A DNA stretch of 63,123 bases from an uncultured Pelagibacteraceae bacterium (GCA_902582155.1 CACHRI010000005.1:1-63123); one strand, 5' to 3'. Positions 25,812 through 34,841 are shown, counted from the first letter of the stretch. Translations and numbers: made by a program. Notes: generated by a model from the sequence alone, not told the origin.

Positions 25812-26987
25812 TTATTTAATATTCTTCATCGCATTTTTTAAATCAGCAATTAGATCTTTGGGATCTTCTAAACCTATGTGGAGTCTTACGATATGTTCAT
25901 TTTTTTTTAAATTTAAATAGTTTCTATGTCCCCTCTCAACAATTTCTTGATGTAGTGCCAAGCTTTCAAATCCGCCCCAGCTATATCCATATCCAAAGAG
26001 TTTAAGAGAATTTACAAATTTTTTAATAGAATTTTTATTTTTTGATTTAATTCTTAATGCCATAAGTCCTGAAGCACCTTTAAAATATTTTTTCCACATT
26101 CTAAAATTAAAAGAGTCTTTTTTATAAGGATAAAGTAATGTTATTTTTTTATTTTTAGAAAGAAATTCAGCAACCTTTTTTGCATTTGATTGATGTTTTT
26201 CTAATCGAATGTCTAAAGTTCTTAAGCCTCTAAGAATTAAGTATGCATCATCTGGGCTTAGTCTTAGACCTGTAATTTTATTAGTTTGTTCAACATATTT
26301 AAAAACTTTTTTGTTTACTGCTAAACTTCCACCCATTACATCTGAGTGACCTGAATAATATTTTGTAGCTGAAACAATTGACATATCAAATCCTAGTTTA
26401 ATTGGTTTAAAAAAATATGGGGTTGCCCAAGTGTTATCAATAGCAGTAAAAATTTTTTTTCTTTTAGCAATTTTCAATATTTTTGACAAATCTTGAAATT
26501 CAAAAGTATTACTACCTGGACATTCTACAAAAATAAGCTTTGTTTTGTTTGATATGTTTTGTGAAATTGTTTTTAAGTCATGAGGATTATAGAATTTAGT
26601 TTTTATTTTGAAATCTTTTAAAAATGTTTCCGTAAAAAGACGAGTTGGAAAATAGACAGGGTCAGCAACTAAAATTTCATCTCCTGGACGGACTACACTA
26701 AAAATTGCTAAAAAGACCGATCCAAAACCAGTTGGTGTTAAAAAAGTATGATAGCTTTCCTCTAGTTCTGATAAAATTTTTTGTAAAATATGTGTTGTTG
26801 AAGTTCCTTGTCTTCCATAATCGAAATGACCTCCTCTCGGGTCTTTTTTGTATTTTTTTTGCATCTTTCGAATATCTTGTAAAGATTTAAATATAATTGT
26901 AGACGCTCGAACCACTGGAGGATTAACTGACTGATTGTGAAAATCTTTAGCTGTATGTTTTAAAAATGTGTTTATAGACTTTTTCAT
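25812..26987 (-). CDS. metC: Cystathionine beta-lyase (Cys/Met metabolism PLP enzyme)
   Basis: A 391-residue PLP enzyme of the Cys/Met metabolism family. The cofactor lysine is in SIVSATKYYSGHSDVMGGS, with the aspartate in AIDNTWATPYFF upstream, and the GYSWGGFESLAL block near the C-terminus. It would split cystathionine to homocysteine, ammonia and pyruvate. The family also includes gamma-synthases and methionine gamma-lyase; the SWGGFESL block and RHPYGRQG-equivalent (FDYGRQGTSTTH) fit MetC best. Confidence 0.88.
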   Translation of the reverse strand: MKKSINTFLKHTAKDFHNQSVNPPVVRASTIIFKSLQDIRKMQKKYKKDPRGGHFDYGRQGTSTTHILQKILSELEESYHTFLTPTGFGSVFLAIFSVVRPGDEILVADPVYFPTRLFTETFLKDFKIKTKFYNPHDLKTISQNISNKTKLIFVECPGSNTFEFQDLSKILKIAKRKKIFTAIDNTWATPYFFKPIKLGFDMSIVSATKYYSGHSDVMGGSLAVNKKVFKYVEQTNKITGLRLSPDDAYLILRGLRTLDIRLEKHQSNAKKVAEFLSKNKKITLLYPYKKDSFNFRMWKKYFKGASGLMALRIKSKNKNSIKKFVNSLKLFGYGYSWGGFESLALHQEIVERGHRNYLNLKKNEHIVRLHIGLEDPKDLIADLKNAMKNIK

Positions 26988-27052
26988 AAAAAGAGTATAA
27001 GTGAAGTTTATATAAGTTTATTTAATTTAGATATAAAAAAGGAGGCAAAAGT

Positions 27053-27136
27053 ATGGGTTACCCAAAAAAACATAGAGGTAGACGTAAGATAGGATCCAAA
27101 AAAAGAAGAGCAAGAAAAAGAAATAAACGTAAATAA
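27053..27136 (+). CDS. 27-residue polybasic mini-protein
   Basis: A small open frame, too short for routine gene finding, starts at ATG 27053 behind a strong GGAGG ribosome site (27041-27045). Of 27 residues, 8 are lysine and 8 arginine, one is histidine and none is acidic; it begins MGYPKKHRGRRKIG. Such composition is that of tiny ribosomal proteins (bTHX, bS22/AURKAIP1-like, bL36-sized) rather than chance. It is followed 16 bases later by a membrane protein gene on the same strand. No family assignment possible by eye. Confidence 0.7.
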   Translation: MGYPKKHRGRRKIGSKKRRARKRNKRK

Positions 27137-27152
27137 ACCAAACAAAACTAAT

Positions 27153-27857
27153 ATGTCTGAAACCACTCAAATCCGTAAACTGAGTTTATGGATATTTTTT
27201 TTGCCATTAATTGCTATTAATACATGTCTATTTATTTCAGTTAATTATCATCTTTTTGAAAACACGATTTTTCAGGTTAATCAAATTGGTAGATCTGGTT
27301 TCACAATTCCTTATCTCGACGGCAGTGTCTCTATAAGTAGAGCGTCAAGAACTTTTCCACAATATTTGATTTTTAAACCTTCTATGATAATCACTGGACT
27401 CCTTTTATTTTATTATTGGAATTATAATAATAATTTAATTTGTAAATTAAGAAATACACAGAATTTTAAATATAAATTTCGTTTGTTTGGTATTTTATCA
27501 GCTATATTTTTAATTATTCATTCAATTTTTTTAGGTGTTAAATTTGATATCCAACTTTACAAATTATTTAGAAGAGTTGTTTTGCTATTATTTATTATAT
27601 TTGAATTAATAGCTCAAGGAATACTAGTTTATTACTTGTATAATATTAAGGGTAAAATTTCTGAAATAACAAATAAAAAAGTTTTGATAATTAAGATATG
27701 TTTAGTTTCAATTTTAATCATAGTAGCTTTGGCAAGTTTGCCAATACTAGTTACAAAAGGAAATACACATTTCAAGCATGCGCTTGAATGGAATTACTTT
27801 GTTGGTGTAATAACTTTTTATTTATTGACATTTTTTTTCTGGAGGAGAACCACATAA
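27153..27857 (+). CDS. Six-helix membrane protein, Frag1/DRAM/Sfk1-like
   Basis: A 234-residue membrane protein with about six segments (near residues 13-30, 74-90, 106-126, 136-160, 178-198, 215-232). The outward loop with PYLDGSVSISRASRTFPQ, followed by a helix starting IFKPSMIITG, and the last-loop HFKHALEWNYFVGVITFYLLT resemble the Frag1/DRAM/Sfk1 family, whose members are linked to lipid and GPI handling in eukaryotes. Assignment is by pattern and uncertain. Confidence 0.6.
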   Translation: MSETTQIRKLSLWIFFLPLIAINTCLFISVNYHLFENTIFQVNQIGRSGFTIPYLDGSVSISRASRTFPQYLIFKPSMIITGLLLFYYWNYNNNLICKLRNTQNFKYKFRLFGILSAIFLIIHSIFLGVKFDIQLYKLFRRVVLLLFIIFELIAQGILVYYLYNIKGKISEITNKKVLIIKICLVSILIIVALASLPILVTKGNTHFKHALEWNYFVGVITFYLLTFFFWRRTT

Positions 27858-28035
27858 ATTTCTAGGCTTTCGCCCAGAAATTTAGTAGTTTTGGTTCGTC
27901 GTTGTAGGCGCTACCGCCGAACCCGCCCGATCAACCATTTTAGCGCTACTCAGTTGACCTTTCTGCCCTTTAAGCTTGAACCTCTCGGTTTTTCCTTAAT
28001 TGGCCAGTTAAGAGTTGCCTCTTAATTAATTCTAT
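27856..28035 (-). ncRNA. Unidentified structured noncoding RNA (possibly 6S-like)
   Basis: A gene-free stretch between the 3' ends of convergent genes. Over 27891-28000 I count 55 of 110 bases as G or C, far above the surroundings. It contains GGTTCG/CGAACC (27893-27898 with 27918-27923), a TTAAGAG-TTGC-CTCTTAA hairpin near 28010-28027, and a long hairpin at 27856-27883. On the minus strand that last hairpin pairs fully, with one G-U, and has a GAAA loop; on the plus strand the same pair is A-C, so minus is favoured. The flank at 28036-28094 is AT-rich as a promoter would be. About 180 bases fits 6S RNA in size, but I cannot match its sequence, and tmRNA, RNase P RNA and SRP RNA motifs are absent. 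Confidence 0.5.
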
Positions 28036-28094
28036 TAAATCATATTTAATTAAATATTGTATCACTTAATAGTTGTCTTATATTTGCTTGTGGA

Positions 28095-29225
28095 TTAGGT
28101 GGATAAATTCTTGTTAAAGGTTCTGTCAATCCAACCGCCTCCTAAAACTTTATCCCCAGTATCATCATTTAAATAAAAAACACACGCTTGACCTGGTGAT
28201 ATACCGCTTTCACCATCTAAAATACTCACTTCAGCTTCATTAGAATTTATTTTAACTTTTGCTCTAAGTAGTTTTCCAGTGGACCTAACCTTAATTTTTA
28301 TTTCGTTTTTAAAATCATCCATTTTTCCTAAAATATTTAATTCCCTCAAAATTATTTTATTTATTTTTAATGCCTCTTTAGGACCAACAACTATAGTATT
28401 ATTATCGTTATTTATTTTTATTACGTATAGAGGGTCTTTATCAGCTATTTTAATACCTCTTCTTTGTCCTATAGTATAATTAATAATTCCATCGTGTTGG
28501 CCAATCACATTCCCTTTAATATCTATAATTTTTCCCGATTTAAAAGACTCGGGTCTAAATTTTTTAATAACTGAACTATAATCTCCATTTGGAACAAAAC
28601 AGATATCTTGACTATCAGGCTTTTCGGATACATTTAGATTAAGTTTTTTTGCAATGCTTCTGGTTTCTGTTTTTTCTATATCTCCTAAGGGAAACCTTAA
28701 AAAATCAAGTTGTTCTTGGGTTGTGCTGAATAAAAAATAACTTTGATCTCTGGAAAAATCTTTGGCCCTATACATGCTGCTTTTCCCATTTGTTTGAACT
28801 CTTTTAATATAATGCCCTGTAACTAAAACATCTGCATTAAGATCTTTTGAATATCTAAATAAATCTCTAAATTTAACAGTTTGGTTACATTGTACGCAAG
28901 GTATTGGTGTTTCTCCCAAAGAATAGCTTTCTATAAAATTATCTATAACTTCTTGCTTAAATTTTTTCTGGTAATATAAAATTTCGTGATTAATATTTAA
29001 TTGCTCTGAAACTCTTTTCGCATCTAAAATATCTTGTCCAGCACAGCATTGCCTTCCTTTCGTTGACGGCTTAGCATCGTCATATAGTTTTAAAGTAATT
29101 CCGGTAACGTCATATCCTTCCTGTTTCATTAAACCTGCAACTACAGAAGAGTCTACACCTCCAGACATAGCTACAACTACTTTTGTTTTTTGTGTTGGTT
29201 TATTTATTCCTAGAGAATTGATCAT
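28095..29225 (-). CDS. mnmA: tRNA-uridine 2-sulfurtransferase MnmA
   Basis: A 376-residue protein that thiolates U34 of tRNAs for Lys, Glu and Gln. The PP-loop motif [16 protein letters not shown] is at residues 17-32; the catalytic cysteines are in [12 protein letters not shown] and [11 protein letters not shown], and the family block [14 protein letters not shown] and [16 protein letters not shown] follow. All active residues are present, normal length. Convergent with the upstream membrane protein gene, across the putative RNA gene. Confidence 0.95.
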   Translation of the reverse strand: MINSLGINKPTQKTKVVVAMSGGVDSSVVAGLMKQEGYDVTGITLKLYDDAKPSTKGRQCCAGQDILDAKRVSEQLNINHEILYYQKKFKQEVIDNFIESYSLGETPIPCVQCNQTVKFRDLFRYSKDLNADVLVTGHYIKRVQTNGKSSMYRAKDFSRDQSYFLFSTTQEQLDFLRFPLGDIEKTETRSIAKKLNLNVSEKPDSQDICFVPNGDYSSVIKKFRPESFKSGKIIDIKGNVIGQHDGIINYTIGQRRGIKIADKDPLYVIKINNDNNTIVVGPKEALKINKIILRELNILGKMDDFKNEIKIKVRSTGKLLRAKVKINSNEAEVSILDGESGISPGQACVFYLNDDTGDKVLGGGWIDRTFNKNLST

Positions 29226-29262
29226 ATAAAGTATATATTATATATATTATTTATTTTCCATA

Positions 29263-29433
29263 ATGCAATTTGATCTTGAACCAGGCGATTTTGTTATTAA
29301 CCCCAAAAATAAAGAGTGGGGTATAGGACAAATACAATCTATCATAAAAAACAAAATAACTGTGAATTTTCAGAATAATGGCAAACAAGTTATGGATGTA
29401 AATCATATAATTTTAGAAAAGGTCAACAAATAA
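29263..29433 (+). CDS. DUF3553 family small protein
   Basis: A 56-residue protein with the DUF3553 pattern: LEPGDFVINPKNKEWGIGQIQSI, then KITVNFQNNGKQVM, a small beta-barrel like the SH3-type modules in UvrD/CarD-like proteins. ATG 29263 lies 37 bases from the divergent mnmA start. It stops directly against the cysQ start codon (TAA-ATG), so the two are co-transcribed. Function unknown; the family is common in alphaproteobacteria. Confidence 0.85.
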   Translation: MQFDLEPGDFVINPKNKEWGIGQIQSIIKNKITVNFQNNGKQVMDVNHIILEKVNK

Positions 29434-30210
29434 ATGGAAATTGATTTTAAAAAAATCACACAAGAGCTTATCCCAATTTTTTATACCGCAGGATTAGAAT
29501 CTATAAATTTATATAAAAAGGGATTAAAAATTGAAATAAAGGAAGATGGATCACCAGTTAGTAATGGAGATTTGATAGTTAATGAGCTAATTTGTAATAA
29601 GATAAAAGAACTTACACCTAAGATACCCATAATTTCAGAAGAAACTGTAAATTTAAAAGAAAAAAATAAAAATTCAATTTTTTGGTTAATTGATCCAATT
29701 GATGGCACGAAGGAATATATTTCTGGTAAAGATGAATACACCTTGAATGCGGCATTAATAATTAATAAAAAACCAATTATAGGTTTAGTTGGTGCGCCTA
29801 AGAAAAAACAATTATTTTACACTTACGGCGTGGGCAATAGTTTTGTTAATCAAAATGGTATTAATAAAAAAATAAGTTGTAAAAGAAAAGAAGGAAGAAA
29901 AGAAATTGTTGCCCTCTCAAGCACAAATAAACCTTCTGAAATAATATTAAAAAAATTAAAAGAGTATAAAGTTTCCTCAATTACGAAAGTTGCAAGTTCT
30001 TATAAATTTTGTCTTATAGCAGATGGAACTTGTGATATTTATGCGGCAAAAGAACGAGCCAATGAGTGGGATTATGCGGCTGGTCATGCTGTTGCAGAAA
30101 ACGCTGGTGCGATAATAACTACTTTAGATAAAAAACCTTTTTTTTATGGAAAAGAAGATTATAAAAATCCAAGTTTGCTAATTTTAAGATCGAGAAATTT
30201 ATATGATTAA
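29434..30210 (+). CDS. cysQ: 3'(2'),5'-bisphosphate nucleotidase CysQ
   Basis: A 258-residue inositol-monophosphatase-fold enzyme. The metal-binding motif is WLIDPIDGTKEYISGKDEYT, with the second aspartate in EWDYAAGHAVAENAGA and ISEE upstream. The FISGKDEYT continuation is the CysQ variant. It dephosphorylates PAP, the by-product of PAPS-dependent reactions, to AMP. A PAPS pathway is not visible in this window. It overlaps the next small gene by 8 bases. Confidence 0.9.
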   Translation: MEIDFKKITQELIPIFYTAGLESINLYKKGLKIEIKEDGSPVSNGDLIVNELICNKIKELTPKIPIISEETVNLKEKNKNSIFWLIDPIDGTKEYISGKDEYTLNAALIINKKPIIGLVGAPKKKQLFYTYGVGNSFVNQNGINKKISCKRKEGRKEIVALSSTNKPSEIILKKLKEYKVSSITKVASSYKFCLIADGTCDIYAAKERANEWDYAAGHAVAENAGAIITTLDKKPFFYGKEDYKNPSLLILRSRNLYD

Positions 30211-30340
30211 AACAATTTTGATAATAGTTATATCCGTTACTATTTTTGGTTTATTAATCTTTGTTTGGGTACGAAATGCCTTAAAAAGGAAAATTGATCA
30301 ATTAGTTGAAGAAGAAAAAAAATCAGATAATTTTGATTAA
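30203..30340 (+). CDS. 45-residue single-helix membrane protein
   Basis: A short frame starting inside the cysQ stop region (8-base overlap). It has one membrane helix (residues about 4-24, TILIIVISVTIFGLLIFVW) followed by a charged tail rich in lysine and glutamate. Tight coupling to cysQ and sensible topology argue that it is real. Its 3' end overlaps recX on the other strand by 18 bases. Function unknown. Confidence 0.6.
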   Translation: MIKTILIIVISVTIFGLLIFVWVRNALKRKIDQLVEEEKKSDNFD

Positions 30341-30883
30341 TTTTTTAAATTCATCTAATTCTAAATTTAAAACTCTTTTTGATAGATCATAATCAAATCC
30401 AGCCCTAGCAAGAACCCCCATATCTTTTTTGTAAAAAATTTCTCTATTAGCATTTGGCCTAATAGCTCCAATACGTCTTCTTTTACAGAGCTTCAAAGCT
30501 GAGACAAAATCAGGCTCTATCTCTTTATTTTTTATCTTATCTATACTTTGCTTGATTAGTTTTTGATCAATTCCTTTTATTCGTAATGATTGATTAATTT
30601 TATTTAATGAGTAACCTCTTCTCAATAACGTCCTAGATTTTGAATCTGAGTATAATTCGTCATTTAAGAACTTATTCTCCTCTAGATTAATAAGCACTTT
30701 ATCTATTAGATTTGATATTTCTTTTTTTGTTTTTGAAGTTTTGAATTTAAATAAAACTTTTTTCATTAAGTGCACTTTTAATTGTTGTTTTGATGGACTA
30801 TATTTTTCAATATATGAATAAGCTAAGTCTTTTAAAGCCGTGCTAAGGTCATTAAAATCTTTTTTATTAGATGTGGGATTCAT
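30323..30883 (-). CDS. recX: RecX-like regulatory protein
   Basis: A 186-residue, helical, highly charged protein with RecX repeats: LAYSYIEKYSPSKQQLKVHLMKK, then FLNDELYSDSKSRTLLRRGYSLNKINQSLRIKGI and a third repeat around GFDYDLSKRVLNL. RecX binds the RecA filament and limits its activity. recA is not in the window. Divergent from the ABA4-like gene (27-base gap). Confidence 0.85.
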   Translation of the reverse strand: MNPTSNKKDFNDLSTALKDLAYSYIEKYSPSKQQLKVHLMKKVLFKFKTSKTKKEISNLIDKVLINLEENKFLNDELYSDSKSRTLLRRGYSLNKINQSLRIKGIDQKLIKQSIDKIKNKEIEPDFVSALKLCKRRRIGAIRPNANREIFYKKDMGVLARAGFDYDLSKRVLNLELDEFKKLIKII

Positions 30884-30909
30884 TACGCTAATATACTATA
30901 TTATTTTAA

Positions 30910-31380
30910 ATGATAAATAACTTTCAAGAATATCTGACGTTAGAAAATATATTCCTTTTTTCAAACTGGGGTGTCATTCCTTTTTGGTTGTTATTGTTAT
31001 TTTCGCCTAATAGTGTAATTACTAGATTTTTGGTACATTCTATTGTAGCGCCGCTCATTCTAGGATGTGCATACATTTTTATAGTTTATCAAATTTATAT
31101 TAACGGTAATTTTTTTGATGGATTTGAACTTTATTTAGGAATTGAAAATCTTTATGCAATTTTTTCTGATGAAAATTTTCTTTTAATTTTTTGGTTACAT
31201 TTTCTTTCAATCAGTCTATTTGTTGGAGCTTGGATAGCGCGTGACTCTTTGAGATATTCTATTCCAAGGTCATTGACTGCGATATCTTTAATAACTACTT
31301 ATTTTACTGGTCCAATTGGAATATTAATACATTGGATTGTAAGAATTTTCTTCGCTAAAAAAATTTCATTAAATGAATAA
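30910..31380 (+). CDS. ABA4-like membrane protein (DUF4281)
   Basis: A 156-residue membrane protein with about four helices. The block FWLHFLSISLFVGAWIARDSLRYSIPRSLTAISLITTYFTGPIGILIHW (residues 97-146) fits the ABA4-like family (DUF4281), whose plant member is needed for neoxanthin formation. In bacteria the role is unknown; a link to carotenoids or membrane light-related chemistry is possible. It overlaps the next gene by 8 bases. Confidence 0.8.
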   Translation: MINNFQEYLTLENIFLFSNWGVIPFWLLLLFSPNSVITRFLVHSIVAPLILGCAYIFIVYQIYINGNFFDGFELYLGIENLYAIFSDENFLLIFWLHFLSISLFVGAWIARDSLRYSIPRSLTAISLITTYFTGPIGILIHWIVRIFFAKKISLNE

Positions 31381-31960
31381 AACTTTCGATTTTTATTTCG
31401 ATTTTATTAGCCCTTACGCTTTTATTGCACACAATAAGATCAAAAAAATTGAAAAGGAATATATGTTTAAAATTAATTATCAACCAATACTTTTAGGTGG
31501 TTTACATAATTTACATGAGATTAAGGCACCGGCATTTATACCCTCTAAAGCTAAATTTATGATACGTGATTGTAAAATGGTCGCAGAAAAAAATAAAATA
31601 AATTTTAAATTCAATACTTATTTTCCAATTAAAAGTTTGAATCTAATGCGAGGAGTATTAGTTGCTGCGGAAGATGGAATAGAGAAATTATATGTAGATA
31701 AAATTTTTGATGCAATTTGGAGTGATGGTTTGAATATGAATGATGACGTAGTCATAGAAAAAATTTTAAAAAATATTAATATCAATCCTAAAACTTTTAT
31801 ATTAAGAGCGCAAAGTCAAAACATTAAAGATCAGTTAAGGTCAAAGACAAATGAAGCTTATAAGAAAGGAATATTTGGAGCACCAACTTTTATAGTAAAG
31901 GATAAAATTTTCTGGGGTCAGGATAGACTTCAGTACGCTATTGCAGAAGCGGTTAAATAA
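31373..31960 (+). CDS. 2-hydroxychromene-2-carboxylate isomerase / DsbA-family oxidoreductase
   Basis: A 195-residue thioredoxin-fold protein of the DsbA/kappa-GST group. It starts with FDFYFDFISPYAFIAHNKI, where Ser replaces the first cysteine of a thiol redox motif, as in NahD-type isomerases, and ends with the cis-proline region GIFGAPTFIVKDKIFWGQDRLQY. Glutathione is the usual cofactor. No aromatic degradation genes are near, so the true substrate is open. Confidence 0.85.
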   Translation: MNKTFDFYFDFISPYAFIAHNKIKKIEKEYMFKINYQPILLGGLHNLHEIKAPAFIPSKAKFMIRDCKMVAEKNKINFKFNTYFPIKSLNLMRGVLVAAEDGIEKLYVDKIFDAIWSDGLNMNDDVVIEKILKNININPKTFILRAQSQNIKDQLRSKTNEAYKKGIFGAPTFIVKDKIFWGQDRLQYAIAEAVK

Positions 31961-32359
31961 TTATTTTTTCTCTTTTTTAATTACCGGAAGTCCTACATTC
32001 TTTAATGCATCAAAACCACCTGATGCATTGGCAACATTTTTAAAGCCCATCTCTTTTAATGCCTTAGTAGCAAGTGCCGATCGAAATCCTAAAGCACAAA
32101 ACAGAACTATATTTTTCATTTCACCTATTTTTTTTTCTTGAAAATAAGAACTCTGCGGATCCAACCAAAACTCTAGCATTCCTCGTGGAATATGAGTTGA
32201 GTTTTTAATTGTGCCCTCTTTCCATAATTCTCTAATATCCCTAATGTCAATTAATGTAACTTCTCCTTTTTCATAAGAAGATTTAACCTCTTCAGCGCTT
32301 AAAACTTTTATTTCTTTATTTGCTTCGTCAACAAGTTCTTTAGATGATTTTATATTCAT
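31961..32359 (-). CDS. Rhodanese-like sulfurtransferase domain protein
   Basis: A 132-residue single rhodanese domain. The opening LIDIRDIRELWKEGTI and the active loop VLFCALGFRSALATKAL (Cys plus five residues ending with Arg-Ser) are intact, so persulfide transfer is likely. It directly abuts the convergent isomerase gene. Relatives named YgaP/GlpE-like act with thiosulfate or as sulfide carriers. Confidence 0.88.
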   Translation of the reverse strand: MNIKSSKELVDEANKEIKVLSAEEVKSSYEKGEVTLIDIRDIRELWKEGTIKNSTHIPRGMLEFWLDPQSSYFQEKKIGEMKNIVLFCALGFRSALATKALKEMGFKNVANASGGFDALKNVGLPVIKKEKK

Positions 32360-32392
32360 GATAGTAAGATATTAGATTGAAATAAGATTGCA

Positions 32393-33415
32393 ATGAGACA
32401 AATAGAAAAAAGGTATAAAAAAGGTGTTTTTAGAAAACTCTTTATCAAACTATGTAGATTATTAGGTTACGAACTAATTGATCAGGCAGATATGTCTTTT
32501 GCTACGTCGTCAAGTCAGGAGAATGCTTCAATTTTAGGGAATAAATCTATAACTCTGCCTTTAGGGGAAATAAAAATAACACGAAAAATTAAAAGTTTAG
32601 ACATAATTATTAAAACTTGTACATCCGTTAATTTAGTCACACAAAGTAAAAATAGAATATTTGAAGAAAAAAAATCCGAATATACTTTTCGAACAATAAA
32701 TTCTTTAATCAAATCTTTATTATACGCTCAAAGAAAAATGAGCTCTATAAAATTTAATATTACTGTTATAGATTCTGGATCATTAAATGATGATATTAAA
32801 AAAATTGAGGAAATATTGAATAAATCTTCTTTTAGTTTTAAAATAATAAATCTTAATCTAAATGATTATGTTGACAGAATAAAAACTATTCAAAAAAATA
32901 ATAAACAAATTGAAGACAATATGAGATCAACTATGGCAAGTATAATTAAATCTTTTGAAATGTCTAAAAATTTAAACGATTTGGTTTACTTTGTAGAAGA
33001 TGATTATATTCATAAAGTAGACAGTATTTTGGAAATGTTGTCAGTTTATGAAAAATTTACAACAATTTTTAAAAATGAAATTTTTTTAGTACCAGTTGAT
33101 TATCCATATTTGTATCAAAAAAATTATTCATCTGACATTTTAATTGGACAACAATATCATTGGAGATCTGTAAATGAATCCTTGCTTACTTTTCTGACTA
33201 GCAAAGATATGATCAACAAATATTATAAAGATTTAATAAAAATGGGCGAAATCGAGCATAGTCCATATGAGACTATTCTGCATAGTATATATAATAAAGA
33301 AAAATGTTTTTCACCAATTCCATCGTTAGCTCTTCACTGTACAAATGTTAATTCAGTTTTTGGTTTATCACCTAATATAAATTTTAAAAAATTATGGGAA
33401 GAGAGTAAAATATAA
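32393..33415 (+). CDS. Putative glycosyltransferase-like protein
   Basis: A 340-residue protein. Residues about 68-190 look like a GT-A-type nucleotide-sugar domain (SLDIIIKTCTSVNL strand, then FRTINSLIKSLLYAQRKMSSIKFNITVIDSGS), and DLVYFVEDDYIHKVDSILEM near residue 205 gives an acidic EDD triad in the place of a DXD metal site. The first 60 residues are basic and may bind the membrane surface. I do not recognise the exact family. Ends just ahead of the terminator at 33417. Confidence 0.6.
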   Translation: MRQIEKRYKKGVFRKLFIKLCRLLGYELIDQADMSFATSSSQENASILGNKSITLPLGEIKITRKIKSLDIIIKTCTSVNLVTQSKNRIFEEKKSEYTFRTINSLIKSLLYAQRKMSSIKFNITVIDSGSLNDDIKKIEEILNKSSFSFKIINLNLNDYVDRIKTIQKNNKQIEDNMRSTMASIIKSFEMSKNLNDLVYFVEDDYIHKVDSILEMLSVYEKFTTIFKNEIFLVPVDYPYLYQKNYSSDILIGQQYHWRSVNESLLTFLTSKDMINKYYKDLIKMGEIEHSPYETILHSIYNKEKCFSPIPSLALHCTNVNSVFGLSPNINFKKLWEESKI

Positions 33416-33416
33416 A

Positions 33417-33438
33417 AGGGCCCGATTTCTCGGACCCT
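33417..33438 (-). terminator. Terminator downstream of the first amt gene
   Basis: On the minus-strand transcript AGGGTCCGA pairs with TCGGGCCCT (one G-U) around a GAAA loop, followed by TTTTATATTTTA. It stands 32 bases after the amt stop and immediately after the convergent glycosyltransferase-like gene. Confidence 0.85.
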
Positions 33439-33469
33439 CTATTAATTACTCTATCGAGGGATGTCGTAA

Positions 33470-34753
33470 TTAATCTCTTATTGAATAAGCGGACACGCCG
33501 ACTTCTGCTTTGTCAGTACCTAGTCTTTCAGCAGATTTACTTATTCTTAAGCCAATTGTTTCTTTAAGAATTCTAAAAACTGCATACGATAATACAAAAC
33601 TAAAAATACATACTGAGATTACACCAATAAACTGTGTTACAAAATTTGTATCGCTGTTGCTTAATGGTACAACTAGAGTTCCAAAAATACCTGCAAACAT
33701 GTGTACTGGAATAGCTCCAACAACATCGTCTAAGGCTTTACTTTCTAAAAATTTAGTTCCGAAATACATTATAACTGCACCCATTGCTCCAATGCACATA
33801 GCAAGTATTGGACCAGGTGTTAGTGGCTCAGCTGTTATAGCAACTAATCCAGCAAGAGCACCGTTTAACATCATAACAATATCAGTTTTGCCATTTAACA
33901 AACGAGTTAAGGCAGCACCAGCCACAGTCCCTGCCGCTCCAGCTAAGTGAGTGTTAACTGCAATTTTACTAATTGCATTAACATCATCAAAAGTTCCCAT
34001 AGCTAATTGACTGAAACCATTGAATCCAAACCATCCAAACCATAATAAGAATGTTCCTAAAGTTACTAGTGGAATACTAGAAGCAGCAAAAGGTTCCATA
34101 GATCTTTTTTGTCCTTTTGGACCAAATCTTCCCTCTCGAGCCCCTAATACAATTACTCCAGCTAAAGCCGCTGCACCGCCACATGCGTGAACCAGTGTAG
34201 AGCCAGCAAAATCAGAAAAGCCAGCTGTGCTTAACCAACCACCTCCCCATTGCCATCCCATTGAAATTGGATAAATTAAACCTGCCATAAAAGCAGCGAA
34301 TATGAAGAAAGGCCAAATCTTTATACGTTCTGCTACTGCACCTGAGACTATTGATGCTGTTGCACAAACAAACATGGTTTGAAAAAACCAATCTGAGTGT
34401 CCAGAATAACCAGTCCCCATCTCAGTTCCATCACTCCAAATTGAGAATGAACCAATATAACCACCTTCCGGAATTCCATATGCCAAATTGTAACCAACTA
34501 AGAAAAACACTATAGAACATATTGCAAATTTACCTATATTTTTCGCTGCTATTGTAGAAACACTTTTTGTTGTAACAAGTCCACTTTCTAACATACAAAA
34601 TCCAGCAGCCATAAAAGCAACCAAAACACCGCCAATATAAAATGCTAATGAATTGAAAATATATTGACCCTCTTCAGACATCGTAGTTTCAGCAAAACTT
34701 GATGTCGTTATAATTGATAAAAATATTAAAATTAAAATTAAACTTTTTTTCAT
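33470..34753 (-). CDS. amt: Ammonium transporter
   Basis: A 427-residue Amt/Rh channel with signal peptide (start ATG 34753 behind AGGGGGAA; the upstream ATG 34777 would put a charged segment ahead of the signal) and 11 membrane helices. Family blocks include AAGFCMLESGLV, YPISMGWQWGGGWLS, DFAGSTLVHACGGAAALAG with the pore histidine, and the second pore histidine in VHMFAGIFGTL. Paralogue of the gene directly upstream; about 70 percent alike by eye. No glnK gene is beside it. Confidence 0.95.
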   Translation of the reverse strand: MKKSLILILIFLSIITTSSFAETTMSEEGQYIFNSLAFYIGGVLVAFMAAGFCMLESGLVTTKSVSTIAAKNIGKFAICSIVFFLVGYNLAYGIPEGGYIGSFSIWSDGTEMGTGYSGHSDWFFQTMFVCATASIVSGAVAERIKIWPFFIFAAFMAGLIYPISMGWQWGGGWLSTAGFSDFAGSTLVHACGGAAALAGVIVLGAREGRFGPKGQKRSMEPFAASSIPLVTLGTFLLWFGWFGFNGFSQLAMGTFDDVNAISKIAVNTHLAGAAGTVAGAALTRLLNGKTDIVMMLNGALAGLVAITAEPLTPGPILAMCIGAMGAVIMYFGTKFLESKALDDVVGAIPVHMFAGIFGTLVVPLSNSDTNFVTQFIGVISVCIFSFVLSYAVFRILKETIGLRISKSAERLGTDKAEVGVSAYSIRD

Positions 34754-34841
34754 TATTCCCCCTTCGTTGTCATGCATATTTCATTTTTAAGTAAGTTGTA
34801 AAATAGTGACTATGGCATAACACGTATGTGAAATTTGCATT

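Noticed and set aside
25812-26987. Methionine gamma-lyase instead of MetC
   Set aside because: Considered because of sulfur context, but the active-site blocks fit cystathionine beta-lyase better.
27856-28035. tmRNA (two-piece ssrA), RNase P RNA or SRP RNA in this gap
   Set aside because: No tag-like frame ending in Ala-Ala, no tRNA-like T arm with CCA, and none of the conserved RNase P or SRP core strings were found on either strand.
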